Notes: a model not told the origin generated them from the sequence alone. Positions 8,281 through 18,334 are shown, counted from the first letter of the stretch. The stretch: 64,000 bases of DNA from CAXXHQ01 sp963665265 (GCA_963665265.2 OY762224.2:2914001-2978000), one strand, 5' to 3'. Program-made: numbers and translations.

Positions 8281-10116
8281 CTATTGTTGCCACTTGAGAA
8301 TCGCGCCGGTGTCGGCGCTGGTGGCCAGGGCGGCGTATTTGGCCAAGTAGCCGGCGGTGAAACGCGGCGGACGCGGTTTCCAATTCTCTTTGCGTCGGGC
8401 GAGTTCTTCGTCGCTCAATCGAACGCCTAGCGAATGGCCGGGGATGTCAATGTCGATGATGTCGCCGGGTTCGATGAGTCCGATGACGCCGCCGGCGGCC
8501 GCCTCGGGGCTAACGTGGCCGATGCAGGCGCCGGCCGTGCCGCCGGAGAACCGGCCGTCGGTGATCAACGCGACTTTATCGTCGAGTCCCATCCCCTTGA
8601 TGGCCGTCGTCGGAGCGAGCATCTCTTGCATGCCCGGGCCGCCCTTGGGACCTTCGTAGCGAACGACGACCACGTCGCCGGCTTTCACCTTCCCGTTAAC
8701 GATTCCTTCGTACGCTTCGGTCTCGGCCTCGAAAATGACGGCCGGTCCGGAGTGGCGGAGCATTTCCGGCTTTACGCCGGCGGTCTTCACCACGGCGCCG
8801 TTCTCGGCCAAGTTGCCGCGAAGGATGCTCAATCCGCCTTCTTTGCTGTAAGCGTTATCAACTTCGCGGATGCAGTCGTACGGATCGAAACCCAAAATTT
8901 CCGGCGTCAATTCGGCGACGGTTTTGAATTTCTTCGCCGCTTTCATTCCCTCGGGCGTTCGAACGCCGCCGGGAGTGACGGCCGCCGTCTCGAGCGCTTT
9001 CTTCAACGGATTCTTCGCGCGAATATCGTACTCGGCGATGTTCTTGCCGATTTTTTTGCCGGACACGGTCGGGCATTTCACTTTGAGCAGGCCGGGGCAG
9101 CCGCGCAGGATGCTTCCCAAAATCGTGTGGATTCCGCCCGAGTTGTGGCAGTCTTCGATGTGATAGCCGCTGCTGGGAGCCAGTTTGCAGACGTTCGGCG
9201 TTTGCCGACTGAGTTGGTTGATGCGTTCGATGTCGTATTCGACGCCCGCCTCGCGCGCGATGGCCAACATGTGCAAAACGGTGTTGGTGCTTCCGCCCAT
9301 CGCCATGTCGAGAATCATCGCGTTGTCGATCGAATCGTGCGTGCAAATTTCACGAGGAAGAAGGCCGTGCCCTTCGCCCTTTTCGTTGAACTCGATGACC
9401 ATCTCGACGATGCGTTGCGCCGCCCGGCGATAAAGTTTCTTTCGTTCGGCGCTCGTAGCCAACAACGTGCCGTTGGTCGGCAGGGCCATGCCCAGGGCCT
9501 CGCAAAGGCAGTTCATGCTGTTGGCCGTGAACATGCCGGAGCAGGATCCGCAAGTCGGGCAGCAGGCCTTTTCGATGGCGGTCAGTTCCTCGGCCGATAT
9601 TTTGCCGTTCTGCTTGGCGGCCGCCGCAATGAACGAGTCGATCAAGTCCATCTTTTTTCCGTCGGAACCGACGCCGGCTTCCATCGGGCCACCGCTGACG
9701 AAGATCGCGGGAATGTTCACTCGCATCACGCCCATCAACATGCCTGGCACGATTTTGTCGCAGTTCGGAATGCAGATCACGCCGTCGAAGCAGTGGGCGT
9801 TCAGCATCGTTTCGACCGAGTCGGCGATGATTTCGCGGCTGGGCAACGAGTACTTCATTCCCGCATGGCCCATCGCGATGCCGTCGTCGACGCCGATGGT
9901 GTTGAAGAGGAACGGCACGCCGCCCGCGTCCCGAACGCATTTCTTAATGAACTCGCCGACTTTGTCTAAATGAACGTGTCCGGGGATAACGTCGATATGG
10001 CTATTGCAAATGGCGATAAACGGTTTGCCAAAATCTTCGTCTTTAACGCCGGTGGCGCGAAGCAGGCTGCGGTGCGGGGCTCGAGCGTCGCCCAATTTGA
10101 CCATATCTGAACGCAT
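8281..10116 (-). CDS. ilvD: Dihydroxy-acid dehydratase
   Basis: 611 residues, full family length. The Fe-S and active-site blocks are all present: CNSHIDVIPGH near residue 37, CIPNCDKIVPGM, and CCPTCGSCSGMFTANSMNCL. GGSTNTVLH and the C-terminal ITDGRFSGGTAGACIGHVSPEA complete the pattern. Known role: it dehydrates 2,3-dihydroxy-isovalerate and 2,3-dihydroxy-3-methylvalerate in valine and isoleucine synthesis. It stands alone here, divergent from a HAD phosphatase, with no other ilv gene in the window. Confidence 0.97.
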   Translation of the reverse strand: MRSDMVKLGDARAPHRSLLRATGVKDEDFGKPFIAICNSHIDVIPGHVHLDKVGEFIKKCVRDAGGVPFLFNTIGVDDGIAMGHAGMKYSLPSREIIADSVETMLNAHCFDGVICIPNCDKIVPGMLMGVMRVNIPAIFVSGGPMEAGVGSDGKKMDLIDSFIAAAAKQNGKISAEELTAIEKACCPTCGSCSGMFTANSMNCLCEALGMALPTNGTLLATSAERKKLYRRAAQRIVEMVIEFNEKGEGHGLLPREICTHDSIDNAMILDMAMGGSTNTVLHMLAIAREAGVEYDIERINQLSRQTPNVCKLAPSSGYHIEDCHNSGGIHTILGSILRGCPGLLKVKCPTVSGKKIGKNIAEYDIRAKNPLKKALETAAVTPGGVRTPEGMKAAKKFKTVAELTPEILGFDPYDCIREVDNAYSKEGGLSILRGNLAENGAVVKTAGVKPEMLRHSGPAVIFEAETEAYEGIVNGKVKAGDVVVVRYEGPKGGPGMQEMLAPTTAIKGMGLDDKVALITDGRFSGGTAGACIGHVSPEAAAGGVIGLIEPGDIIDIDIPGHSLGVRLSDEELARRKENWKPRPPRFTAGYLAKYAALATSADTGAILKWQQ

Positions 10117-10384
10117 GGAAAAATCCTCTCGAAAAAACGTGCCTCTAGCGCGATTGAGGGCCAGCCAAGCGAAAAGGTTCGCCGCCGACAGGCCGTCCGC
10201 TAAAGGCGGAATGTTGCGGAATGCGGAATATTTTATTGTAAATCGGTTTTAATTCGGGTTGTAGCCCCTTCTGGGCGTGTTTTCCGGCGGCAGGGTCTGG
10301 AAAACCGCTAGAAAACTGCTATTTTTACAGTTCCTTCGGGGCGCCATATCAATTTGCAATGAAACGACTTCGGGTATTTTCGGC

Positions 10385-11008
10385 ATGAGCGTGAAATTTC
10401 TCTATTTCGATCTGGGACGCGTTCTCATCGATTTCTCCGTCGAGCGGATGGTTAACCAGTTGGCGATGGCTGCGGACGTCTCGACTGAGACGGTTCGAAA
10501 AATCCTTTTTCGCGACGGCCTGCAACTGCAAAGCAAGTACGAGTCGGGCGAAATCGATTCGCAAGGCTTCTACGACGGTTTTTGTAAAGCGGCGGGAGTT
10601 CGGCCCGACTTTGACGAATTGCTTCGAGCCGGGACCGAAATCTTTTGGCCGAACGCGTCAATGATTCCGATCGTCGCCCAGTTAAGCCAGACCGACTACC
10701 CTATGGGAATTCTGTCCAATACTTGCGAAGCGCATTGGAAGTATTGCTTTGAGAAGTATCGCATTCTCTCAGGCTGCTTCGAGACTTTCGCGCTGAGCTA
10801 CGAATTAAAGTCGGCGAAGCCCGACGCGAAGATTTTTCAAGCAGCCGCCGAGTTGGCGGGCTATGCGCCCGAGGAGATTTTCTTTATCGACGACGTGCCC
10901 GGCCATATTGAAGGGGCGAAAGCCGCCGGCTTCGACGCCGTTCTCTACACCAACGCGGCGGCCGCCGCCGAAGACCTCCGCAAACGCGGGATTCGATGGA
11001 ATTATTAA
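10385..11008 (+). CDS. HAD-superfamily hydrolase (YihX-like)
   Basis: 207 residues from the ATG at 10385 (MSVKFLYFDLGRVLIDFS). The longer frame from 10277 begins with 36 residues unlike the family. HAD motif I is FDLGRVL with nucleophile D9. The second motif I residue is Gly rather than Asp, as in other 'DLGxV' HADs such as YihX. Motif II is ILSNT, motif III the Lys in SAKPDAKIF, and motif IV FIDDVPGHIEGAKAAG. An alpha-helical C1 cap fills the middle. It is probably a small-molecule phosphatase; the substrate is unknown. Confidence 0.85.
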   Translation: MSVKFLYFDLGRVLIDFSVERMVNQLAMAADVSTETVRKILFRDGLQLQSKYESGEIDSQGFYDGFCKAAGVRPDFDELLRAGTEIFWPNASMIPIVAQLSQTDYPMGILSNTCEAHWKYCFEKYRILSGCFETFALSYELKSAKPDAKIFQAAAELAGYAPEEIFFIDDVPGHIEGAKAAGFDAVLYTNAAAAAEDLRKRGIRWNY

Positions 11009-11070
11009 TGCAGAACGCCTATCGTTAAACTATTTCCAAGTAACGAGTGGGCGATGGCATGCAAATTACC

Positions 11071-14000
11071 TTAAGTGTGTTTTCTCATAAACCCGATCGC
11101 GCAGCCGATGGCGAAGATAGTCATGCAGAGGCCGATCGGTTCGGGGACGGAGGAGGGCACCGCTACGGTTGAGGTCGCTACGGAGGCCGCGGCGGTTGAC
11201 GACGTTGAATCGCCGAGGATAAGCGCGTCTTGAACGAGCGTTCCGACGACGATCGTTCCGCTGCCGCTGACGACGGTTTTTCCCGACCCGGTGATAGTCG
11301 TGATCGTGTGCGTTCCGTCCGCGATTTTCAAGAGCGAGTCGTTTTGGACGTTTCCGCCGGTAATGTCCGAGTCGCCGGTAAGTTGCAGGGTTCCGCCCTT
11401 CACGATCGTCGCGCCTGTTTGCATGGCGTCGGCGGCGAGAATCAAAACGCCCGAGCCAGTCTTCGTGAGACTTCCCGAGCCGGAAATCGATCCGGAAAGA
11501 GTTAGCGATCCGACTCCCACGACCGAGAAGATCGAGGAGGAGCTAAGTTGCAAAGCGTTTTGAATGATCTGATCGTAGCTTGACGCATTGACCGTCGTGG
11601 CAGAGCTTCCGGCGATCGTGAGTTTGGCTCCGCTTAACGTGAACGAGGTCGACGAATTGGTGAAAATAATGCCGTTAACGGTTAAGGCCGAGCCGAAGAC
11701 CGGCGCGTAGGAAGTCGCATTGTTGCTGAAAACGAGCGTCGAGGCGGACGAGAGGGTTTTGCCGGACCAGTTTGCCGCGGCGCTCGCGTCGCCGCCGGCC
11801 GATCCGCTCCAGGTCGTTAAGGCTGTGACGCCGTTTAATAGGGCGGTCACTTCGCCAGTCGTATAGAGCGAGGATAAATCCCAGACAACGTTTGACGAGA
11901 CGGCGAACGTTCCGGATCGCGTAACGCCGGTCCAGTCGAAGAGCTTGTAGGTTTGGCCGACGATCGCATTTTGATCTAACCCGGTTGCGACGGTCAGGCT
12001 CAAGGTTCCGGCGATCGATGCGGAAATTCCTGAATCGAAGGAGATCGTCGAATTCCAGTCGTTTCCGTCGAAGACGTCGTTCAACGTGGCTCCGGACGCG
12101 ATCGTTAGTGAACTCTTAATCTTAATGGCGATCGGAGAAACGCTGCTCGACGAATCGCCAAGATTGTTGTGCACGGCGAGCGTTTGGCCGGACGTTAAAT
12201 TGAGGGCCGAAATCGAGCCGTCGGTTCCGATCATGCTAGTAACGGTCGCGCCGGTAAGGTCGAGCCCCGAGGCGCCTCGGGCGTCGGCAAAGCTTAAGTC
12301 GGCTCCGGAGAGCGTCGCCCCCGAAAAGTACGCGAAAGCAAGGTTCGCGCCCGAGAAATTCGCGTTCGTTAGCGTCGAGGATATAAACGATCCGTAAGAA
12401 ATGTCTTGGCTTTTGAAATTCCAGCCAGCCAAATTGTTGTTCGACAAGTCAGCACCGAGTAAGTCCTTATTTTTATAACTGTAGGTTGACTGTAATTGCG
12501 TTTGCGTGAATCCTTTGGCGACGACGCCGGAGAGGACGGCGCCTCGGATGTCGGCGTCGGTGAATGTCGCCGAGGTCAAAGTGGAACTGGTGAAATCGGC
12601 GAAGTTTAGTTTCTGCTTGGAAAAATCCCAGCCGGCCAAATTGTTGGAACTAAGGTTGATGCCGGAAAGGTCGAAGAAGTTGGCGTAACTTTTGGTCGAT
12701 TTGAGTTGGGCTTGCGTGAAGCCTAGTTCTACGGTCGAGGCGAGGTTGGCGTAGCGAACGTCCGCTTGGGTGAAGTTGGCCGAGGTGAGCGTGCTCCCTT
12801 TAAAACTGGCAAACCAAAGTTTCTGATCGTAAAAATTCCAGCCGGTCAGATCGTTCGCGGCGAGTTGAATGCCCGAGAGGTCTTTCTTTTTGTAGCTTGC
12901 GGTCGATTTAAGTTGGGCTTCGGTAAAGCCGTAAGCGACGGCTCCGTCCAATTTCGCGCAACTGACTTCGGCGTTCGTAAAATTCGCGCTACCGAGTTTC
13001 GTCGCCGACAAAAGAGTATCGTAGAGATTTGCGCCGGACAAATTCGCAGAGGTCAGATTTGAGGAGTAGAACGACGCCTCCTTGAGATTCTGATTAGAGA
13101 AGTCCCAACTGTTCAATTCGTCGGCGACGAAAATGATTCCGGTCAGATTCTTTTCTTTGAAGCTGGCGGTCGATTGTAGTTGCGCTTCCGTAAAACCTGA
13201 AACAGCGACGAAATTGGCGTAACGCACGTTGGCGTCGGTGAAGGTCGCGTCGGTGAGCGTGGAAACGTAAAAATACGTGTTCAAGAGATTGGCCTTGGAA
13301 AAATTCGCGGCGGTCAAATCAGCGCCGGTCATATCGACGTTGAGCAAAGTTGCGCCGGAAAAGCTGGCGTTGCCCGCGCTTGCGCCGTAAAAGCTAGCGT
13401 TCGATAAATCGACGGAAGCGAAGCTCCAGCCGCTGAGAGTAAGGTATTTGAATCCGACGCCGGTGAGGATTTTATTTTTGTAGCTGCTTGTCGAAGCCAA
13501 TTGCGCTTGCGTGAATCCGGTGGCGCGGCTGAAATTGGCGCCGGTAATCTCGGCGTCGGAGAACGTGGCCCCGGTGACGGTTGCGCTGGAGAGGTCGGCG
13601 TTAGTCATCAATGCTTTGGTGAACGTCGCCCCGGTCAGATCGGCGCTAGTAAGCGCGGTGTTAACCATCGTGGCGGAGGTGAACGTGGCCGAAGTCATAA
13701 TAGACGAGGTGAACGACGCGCTGGTCAAAGTCGCGGAGGTTAAGTTCGACTTAATTAGGGTAGCGGAGAGGAGGCTTGCGCTCGTTAAAATGGCTGAGGT
13801 GAACGTGGCGCCGGTTCCGATCGCATTTTGGAACGTCGCTTTGGTAAGAGTCGCCGAGTCGAATTTGGAGGTCGAAAGGGTGGAAGCGGTGAAATAGGCG
13901 CCGGTTAAATTTTGCGATTGGAAGTTCCAACCGTCAAGCGTGTCGCCCATCAAATATACGCCGCTCAAATTTTTGTTTTTGTAATTAGCGGTCGATGCGA

Positions 14001-16614
14001 ATTGCGCCTGGGTGAGTTTCGTAGTTCCGACGACCGTATAGCTGAAATTGGCGCCGGTGATCGTCGCGTCGGTCAAGACGGCGGAGCTGAGGTTCGAGGA
14101 TTGGAACGCCGCGCTCGTCAAATTCTGTCCGGCGAAATTCCAACCGTTCATGGTCAAACCAGCGAAGTTTACGCCGGCGAGGTTCTTGTTTTTGTAACTC
14201 GTCGTCGAAACTAATTGAGCGGACGAGAGGCCCGAGTTGTAAAAATTCGCGCCGACGATTACGGCGTTGGTGAACGTCGCCCCGGTGATTGACGAGGCTT
14301 GAAAGTTGGCGTTAGTTAAGTCTTGGCTCGTGAAATTGAATCCGGACAAGGCAAGTCCGCGAAAGTTGACGCCCGTCAGCGTTTTGTTCGCGTAACTCAA
14401 CGTCGATACGAGTTGCGCGGACGAGAGGCCCGAGTTGTAAAAATTCGCGCCGACGATAACGGCGTTCGTGAACGTCGCGCCGGTTAACGCGGCGGATTGG
14501 AAACTGGCGTTCGTCAAGTTCTGGCCGGTGAAATTCCAGCCGGACATTGCGTTAGACGAAAGCGTGACCCCGGCGAGATTCTTGTTTTTCCAACTGGCGG
14601 TCGATTCCAATTGCGCTTGAGTAAAGCCGTTCGTCGTGACGTTCGACAGGTTTGCGCCGGCGATCTCGGCGTCGGTGAACGTCGCACCGGCGAGGGTAGC
14701 GCCGGAAAAACTGGCGCTTGTCAAATTAGAAGAGGCGAACTTGGCGCTGGTTAAGTTGGCCGAGGAGAAGCTGGCGGATTTCAGCGTCATGGAGGAGAAA
14801 ACCCAGCCGTTCATCGTCAATCCGTTGAATCTCGTCTGCGACAGATCGCCGGACTGATAACTCGCGGTTGAGAGGAGTTGCGTCTGCGTGAACCCGGTGA
14901 CCCCCGAGAACGCGGCGCCGGCGATTTTCGCGTTAGTTAAGGTAGCGCCGGTCAAAATCGCATAAGTTAGCGTCTGGCCTGATAAATCCCAGCCGGTCAA
15001 ATCGTTGGCCGTGAGGTTGACCCCGGTCAAATCTTTGTTTGCATAACTGGCGGTCGCCTTAAGTTGCGCTTGGGTGAATCCATTGGCGACGGCGCCGGAT
15101 AAGTTCGCGTTTTTGACGACAGCGTTCGTGAAGGTCGCGCCGGTTAACGTCGAACCGTAAAACGACGCGCCGGTCATATTGAGACCGCTAAAATTCCAGC
15201 CGGACAAGTCTTTGGACAGAAATTGAATTCCTGCCATGTCGGCTGCGGAATAATTATAGGTTGATTCAAATTGCGCCTTGCTCAGCGAGGCCGATCCGGA
15301 AAAAGTCGCGCCGGAGATAGTCGCGTTTTTCAAATTGGCGCTCGTCAAATTCGCGAGGGTGAAATCGGCGCTCGTCAGGTTCGCCGACGTGAAGAGCGCG
15401 CTCGTCAGGTTCGCCGAGACGAAACTGGAGCCCTTGAGATTCTGCGAGGAGAAATTCCAACCGGTTCCAGCCATCGTCAAGTAATTGAATTTACAGCCGG
15501 CGAGGCTTTTGTTCGCATAACTCAAAGTAGAAGATAATTGGTCGTGATCGAATCCCGTCGCGCTAGTGAAATTCGCGCCGGAAATATCGGCTCCGGCGAA
15601 GGCGGCGCTCGTCAAATTCGTGGACGTGAAATTAGCGCCGGTTAAAGTCGCGCTCGATAGGTTCGCTAACCGAAGAGTCGCGCCGGTAAGGGTCGCGCTC
15701 GTCAAATCGGAAAGGTTCAGCTTGGCGCTGGTCATCGTGGCGTTTTGAAAATTCGCGGCCTTTAGCGTTGCGTTTTTCAGCGTTGCGCTCGTCAAGTTGG
15801 CGAGCGACATATTTGCGCCGTTCAACGTTGCGGACGATAAATTCGCCAAAGTCATTTCCGCGCTGGAAAGATCGGCCGAAGAGAAATCCACCCCGATCAA
15901 CTTTTGAGAAGTGAACGTCCAAGCGCTCATTGAGCCCGATACGTTGATGATTCCGGAAATGTCGTTGGCTTTATAACTGGCGGTCGATTTCAGTTGCGAT
16001 TCCGTGAAGCCCGTCGCCCCGGTGAACGTCGCGCCGGTTATTGCAGCTCCGGTGAACGTCGCGCCGGTTAGCGTCGACAAGGAAAAAACGGCGCTGGTCA
16101 GCGTGGAGCTCGTCAAATTGGACAGCGTCAGGTTGGCGCCGGTCAATGTCGATGACGTGAGGTTGGCGCTCGTTAAATTCGTTTTGAGCAGTTGTGCGCT
16201 AGTTAAGTTCGCCAAGTTCATCGTGGCGTTCGTCATCGTCGCGCTCGACAGGGTTGAAAGCTTCATGTTGGCGCTGGTCAGCGTGGCCGACGCCATGCTC
16301 GCCAACGTGAAATTGGCGCTGGTCAACGTGGCTTTTGAAAAGTCGGCGATCGTGAGCGTGCTTTTTGAAAAGTTTGTGCTGGTCAAGTCGTAGCCGATAA
16401 GATAGGCCTTGGTGAGATTTCGCGAGCTAAGATCCGTCCCCGCTGCGGCATTCACGCTTGCGCCGTCCGTGCAGGCTGTCGTGCTGGCTTGCTTTCCTTT
16501 GCTCTGGTTCGTGGAATCGACCCATTCCCATTGGTAGATCACGCCGAAAGCGTTCGAAGCGCGGAAAGAAAGAAGCGCCAACAAAATGACCGCAATGCGT
16601 TTGCCGAAAGACAT
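11071..16614 (-). CDS. Giant exported pentapeptide-repeat protein with PEP-CTERM tail
   Basis: 1847 residues. A signal peptide (1-22, cut near SNAFG) leads to about 1450 residues of pentapeptide repeats of the A(N/D)LxS type (for example LTSANLTSATL), predicted to fold as a right-handed quadrilateral beta-helix. The array is divided by 14 recurring linkers of the form GFTQAQLxSTxSYxxKxLxG, then GWNFxxQNLxxASF, giving large super-repeats. After about residue 1490 come beta-rich domains with autotransporter-associated repeat motifs (GSGSLTKTGSGVLIL, GGTLQLTG), a LVQDALILG module, and a sorting signal VPEPIG plus a transmembrane stretch ending RKH. No enzymatic motif was seen. It is probably a surface-exposed structural or adhesive protein. 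Bias toward Ser/Thr/Ala/Asn is extreme. A GTCGCGGC leader with AAGGG about 8 bases upstream supports this start. Confidence 0.85.
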   Translation of the reverse strand: MSFGKRIAVILLALLSFRASNAFGVIYQWEWVDSTNQSKGKQASTTACTDGASVNAAAGTDLSSRNLTKAYLIGYDLTSTNFSKSTLTIADFSKATLTSANFTLASMASATLTSANMKLSTLSSATMTNATMNLANLTSAQLLKTNLTSANLTSSTLTGANLTLSNLTSSTLTSAVFSLSTLTGATFTGAAITGATFTGATGFTESQLKSTASYKANDISGIINVSGSMSAWTFTSQKLIGVDFSSADLSSAEMTLANLSSATLNGANMSLANLTSATLKNATLKAANFQNATMTSAKLNLSDLTSATLTGATLRLANLSSATLTGANFTSTNLTSAAFAGADISGANFTSATGFDHDQLSSTLSYANKSLAGCKFNYLTMAGTGWNFSSQNLKGSSFVSANLTSALFTSANLTSADFTLANLTSANLKNATISGATFSGSASLSKAQFESTYNYSAADMAGIQFLSKDLSGWNFSGLNMTGASFYGSTLTGATFTNAVVKNANLSGAVANGFTQAQLKATASYANKDLTGVNLTANDLTGWDLSGQTLTYAILTGATLTNAKIAGAAFSGVTGFTQTQLLSTASYQSGDLSQTRFNGLTMNGWVFSSMTLKSASFSSANLTSAKFASSNLTSASFSGATLAGATFTDAEIAGANLSNVTTNGFTQAQLESTASWKNKNLAGVTLSSNAMSGWNFTGQNLTNASFQSAALTGATFTNAVIVGANFYNSGLSSAQLVSTLSYANKTLTGVNFRGLALSGFNFTSQDLTNANFQASSITGATFTNAVIVGANFYNSGLSSAQLVSTTSYKNKNLAGVNFAGLTMNGWNFAGQNLTSAAFQSSNLSSAVLTDATITGANFSYTVVGTTKLTQAQFASTANYKNKNLSGVYLMGDTLDGWNFQSQNLTGAYFTASTLSTSKFDSATLTKATFQNAIGTGATFTSAILTSASLLSATLIKSNLTSATLTSASFTSSIMTSATFTSATMVNTALTSADLTGATFTKALMTNADLSSATVTGATFSDAEITGANFSRATGFTQAQLASTSSYKNKILTGVGFKYLTLSGWSFASVDLSNASFYGASAGNASFSGATLLNVDMTGADLTAANFSKANLLNTYFYVSTLTDATFTDANVRYANFVAVSGFTEAQLQSTASFKEKNLTGIIFVADELNSWDFSNQNLKEASFYSSNLTSANLSGANLYDTLLSATKLGSANFTNAEVSCAKLDGAVAYGFTEAQLKSTASYKKKDLSGIQLAANDLTGWNFYDQKLWFASFKGSTLTSANFTQADVRYANLASTVELGFTQAQLKSTKSYANFFDLSGINLSSNNLAGWDFSKQKLNFADFTSSTLTSATFTDADIRGAVLSGVVAKGFTQTQLQSTYSYKNKDLLGADLSNNNLAGWNFKSQDISYGSFISSTLTNANFSGANLAFAYFSGATLSGADLSFADARGASGLDLTGATVTSMIGTDGSISALNLTSGQTLAVHNNLGDSSSSVSPIAIKIKSSLTIASGATLNDVFDGNDWNSTISFDSGISASIAGTLSLTVATGLDQNAIVGQTYKLFDWTGVTRSGTFAVSSNVVWDLSSLYTTGEVTALLNGVTALTTWSGSAGGDASAAANWSGKTLSSASTLVFSNNATSYAPVFGSALTVNGIIFTNSSTSFTLSGAKLTIAGSSATTVNASSYDQIIQNALQLSSSSIFSVVGVGSLTLSGSISGSGSLTKTGSGVLILAADAMQTGATIVKGGTLQLTGDSDITGGNVQNDSLLKIADGTHTITTITGSGKTVVSGSGTIVVGTLVQDALILGDSTSSTAAASVATSTVAVPSSVPEPIGLCMTIFAIGCAIGFMRKHT

Positions 16615-16886
16615 GCCGCGACCCTTATAATGTTAAAAAGGAGAAAATGCCCCCTGCCTTAACGATTAGATTGTCGACAAACTGTAAGTCGTGTCAAGAT
16701 CAGTTGTTTGGGAAGTCTGTAGTGGATCCGGCAGCGTCACACGAAAAGTTTAGAAAAACGCGAAAATTGCAAAATCGACCTAGCTTCACTTTGGGTAATT
16801 TGATAGATTTTGCCCGTTCGTTCGGAGGGAGATGATTCTCGCCGCGCAAGAGAGAATGTCCAAAATAAGCGTTAGGAGTTGTTGTC
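16615..16886. other. Divergent intergenic region
   Basis: About 270 bases between the pentapeptide gene and the SPOR-like gene. An AGGAG Shine-Dalgarno about 9 bases before 16887 is the only clear element. Confidence 0.4.
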
Positions 16887-18029
16887 ATGAGCGGAAAAAG
16901 GATGTTCCGGCTCGCTTTTGCGACCCTTTTTATTGCAATTGGATTTGCGAGCTTCGCCGAAGCCGCGCCGCCTTGGTCGAATCTCATCACCAAGGCGTCA
17001 GGCGGCGATGCGGAGGGCAGCTACGCCATCTCTGAGGCGAACGGCCCTTGGATGATCGTCGCGTGCAGCTTTTCCGGCGAGGGGGCGGAAAAACAAGCCC
17101 AAGGCCTTGCTGAAGAGTTGCGACGAAAGTACAAACTTCCCGCCTACGTGCATGAGATGAGTTTCAATTTGAAAGAAGCTCAGGGACGCGGCGTCGATCG
17201 CTTCGGCGCGCCGGTAAAAATGAAATATCGCTCCGGCGACTCGATCAAAGAGGTTGCGGTTCTTGTGGGTAATTACGCTTCGGTGGACGATTCGGAAGCG
17301 CAGAAGGTCTTGAAAAAACTAAAATACGCCGAGCCTGATTGTCTCAAAACGAAAGACGGGCGTTCGACGAATCAGTCTTTGGCCGGTTGGCGGGAAATCC
17401 AAAAAACGCTGCAAGATCAAATCAACAGTTCGAAAAAAGAGAAAGGCCCGATGGGCCATGCGTTCGTGACCACGAATCCGTTGCTTCCGGCGGAGCGGTT
17501 TACCGGAGATTTGGATCCGTTGGTCGTTGAAATTAACAAAGACGTTCCCCATAGCTTGTTAAACTGCACGGGAAAATACACCGTTCAAGTGGCGACGTTT
17601 AAGGGACAAGTCATCATCGACCAAAAAGAAATCGCGGCGATTCAAAGCGGCAAAAAGAAGATGAACAGCAGCTTGGACGCCGCCGCCTTGAAGGCGCATG
17701 AATTGACGGAGGCGCTCCGCATGAAAGGTTACGACGCGTACGAATTCCACGATCGCTATGCGAGCATCGTGACCGTCGGAAGCTTCGAGAGCGTCGGAAC
17801 GCCGATGCCCGACGGCCGCATTGAAATCAATCCGAAGATTCACGCAATCATGCGGACGTTCAGCGCCCAACCGGTCGATGTGCCCACGGACGGCAAAAAC
17901 GCGTTGCCGACCGCCGTCAAATCGTTGGCGGGGATAAATTTTGACATCCAGCCGATTCCGGTCCAGGTTCCTAAGCGTCCGATAAGCGCGACGCTCAATC
18001 GCAGCGTGGCTACGAACGGGATGCAATAA
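16887..18029 (+). CDS. Exported protein with SPOR-like segments
   Basis: 380 residues with a signal peptide (1-26, cut after AEA). Two regions show SPOR-like beta-alpha-beta patterns. One lies near residues 55-140 (WMIVACSFSG, AQGLAEELRRKYKLPAYV, VAVLVGNYAS). The other is near 230-295 (KYTVQVATFKG, AHELTEALRMKGYDAYEFHDRYASIVTVGSF). SPOR domains bind denuded peptidoglycan or act in cell-envelope proteins, but these matches are my reading of pattern and not a confirmed family hit. Planctomycetes have conserved proteins of this shape without known function. AGGAG supports the start, and a strong terminator follows the gene. Confidence 0.6.
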   Translation: MSGKRMFRLAFATLFIAIGFASFAEAAPPWSNLITKASGGDAEGSYAISEANGPWMIVACSFSGEGAEKQAQGLAEELRRKYKLPAYVHEMSFNLKEAQGRGVDRFGAPVKMKYRSGDSIKEVAVLVGNYASVDDSEAQKVLKKLKYAEPDCLKTKDGRSTNQSLAGWREIQKTLQDQINSSKKEKGPMGHAFVTTNPLLPAERFTGDLDPLVVEINKDVPHSLLNCTGKYTVQVATFKGQVIIDQKEIAAIQSGKKKMNSSLDAAALKAHELTEALRMKGYDAYEFHDRYASIVTVGSFESVGTPMPDGRIEINPKIHAIMRTFSAQPVDVPTDGKNALPTAVKSLAGINFDIQPIPVQVPKRPISATLNRSVATNGMQ

Positions 18030-18057
18030 TCCCGTCCGAACCGACAAAAACGAAGCA

Positions 18058-18087
18058 AACCGCCGCAGCCCCCTGTGGCGGTTTTTC
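18058..18087 (+). terminator. Rho-independent terminator
   Basis: Stem CCGCCGCAG / CTGTGGCGG (one G-T pair) with a CCCC loop (18061-18082), preceded by AAA and followed by TTTTT. It lies 30 bases after the SPOR-like gene. Confidence 0.85.
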
Positions 18088-18160
18088 ATGCGCGCATTAT
18101 AATAGATGAACTTCTTGAGCATGATTACTTCCCGTGAATTTTTTATCGGAAATACGTCGT

Positions 18161-18334
18161 ATGGATAAAAAAGCGAAGAAACGGATCGATTTGCTGAATC
18201 AACGCGTTCGCGATCTCAAGCAACAAGTTTCCGGCGCGCGAAAGCAAATGGACGACGAAAAAGAATTAAAGGAACTTGAAAGTAAGCTTGCCGCCGCCGA
18301 AAAGGAATTGGCGGAGATCAAGGCCTCCGCGTAA
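18161..18334 (+). CDS. Small coiled-coil protein
   Basis: 57 residues from the ATG at 18161 (MDKKAKKRIDLLNQRV); a GTG at 18134 would add nine residues. The whole chain is a charged heptad-rich helix (LNQRVRDLKQQV, ELKELESKLAAAEKELAEI), so it is predicted to be a coiled coil. Small basic coiled-coil proteins of this type are common in planctomycetes and have no known function. No membrane segment or export signal is present. Codon use matches the neighbours, which supports a real gene. Confidence 0.6.
   Translation: MDKKAKKRIDLLNQRVRDLKQQVSGARKQMDDEKELKELESKLAAAEKELAEIKASA

Noticed and set aside
8434..9969. 511-codon plus-strand ORF opposite ilvD
   Set aside because: It is a frame shadow of a strongly conserved gene; its composition is His/Asp/Ala/Gly-biased and shows no domain.
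12086..16393. Many plus-strand ORFs across the pentapeptide gene
   Set aside because: Repetitive Val/Ala/Lys-rich frames arise from the opposite-strand repeat coding; no start signals or family likeness.
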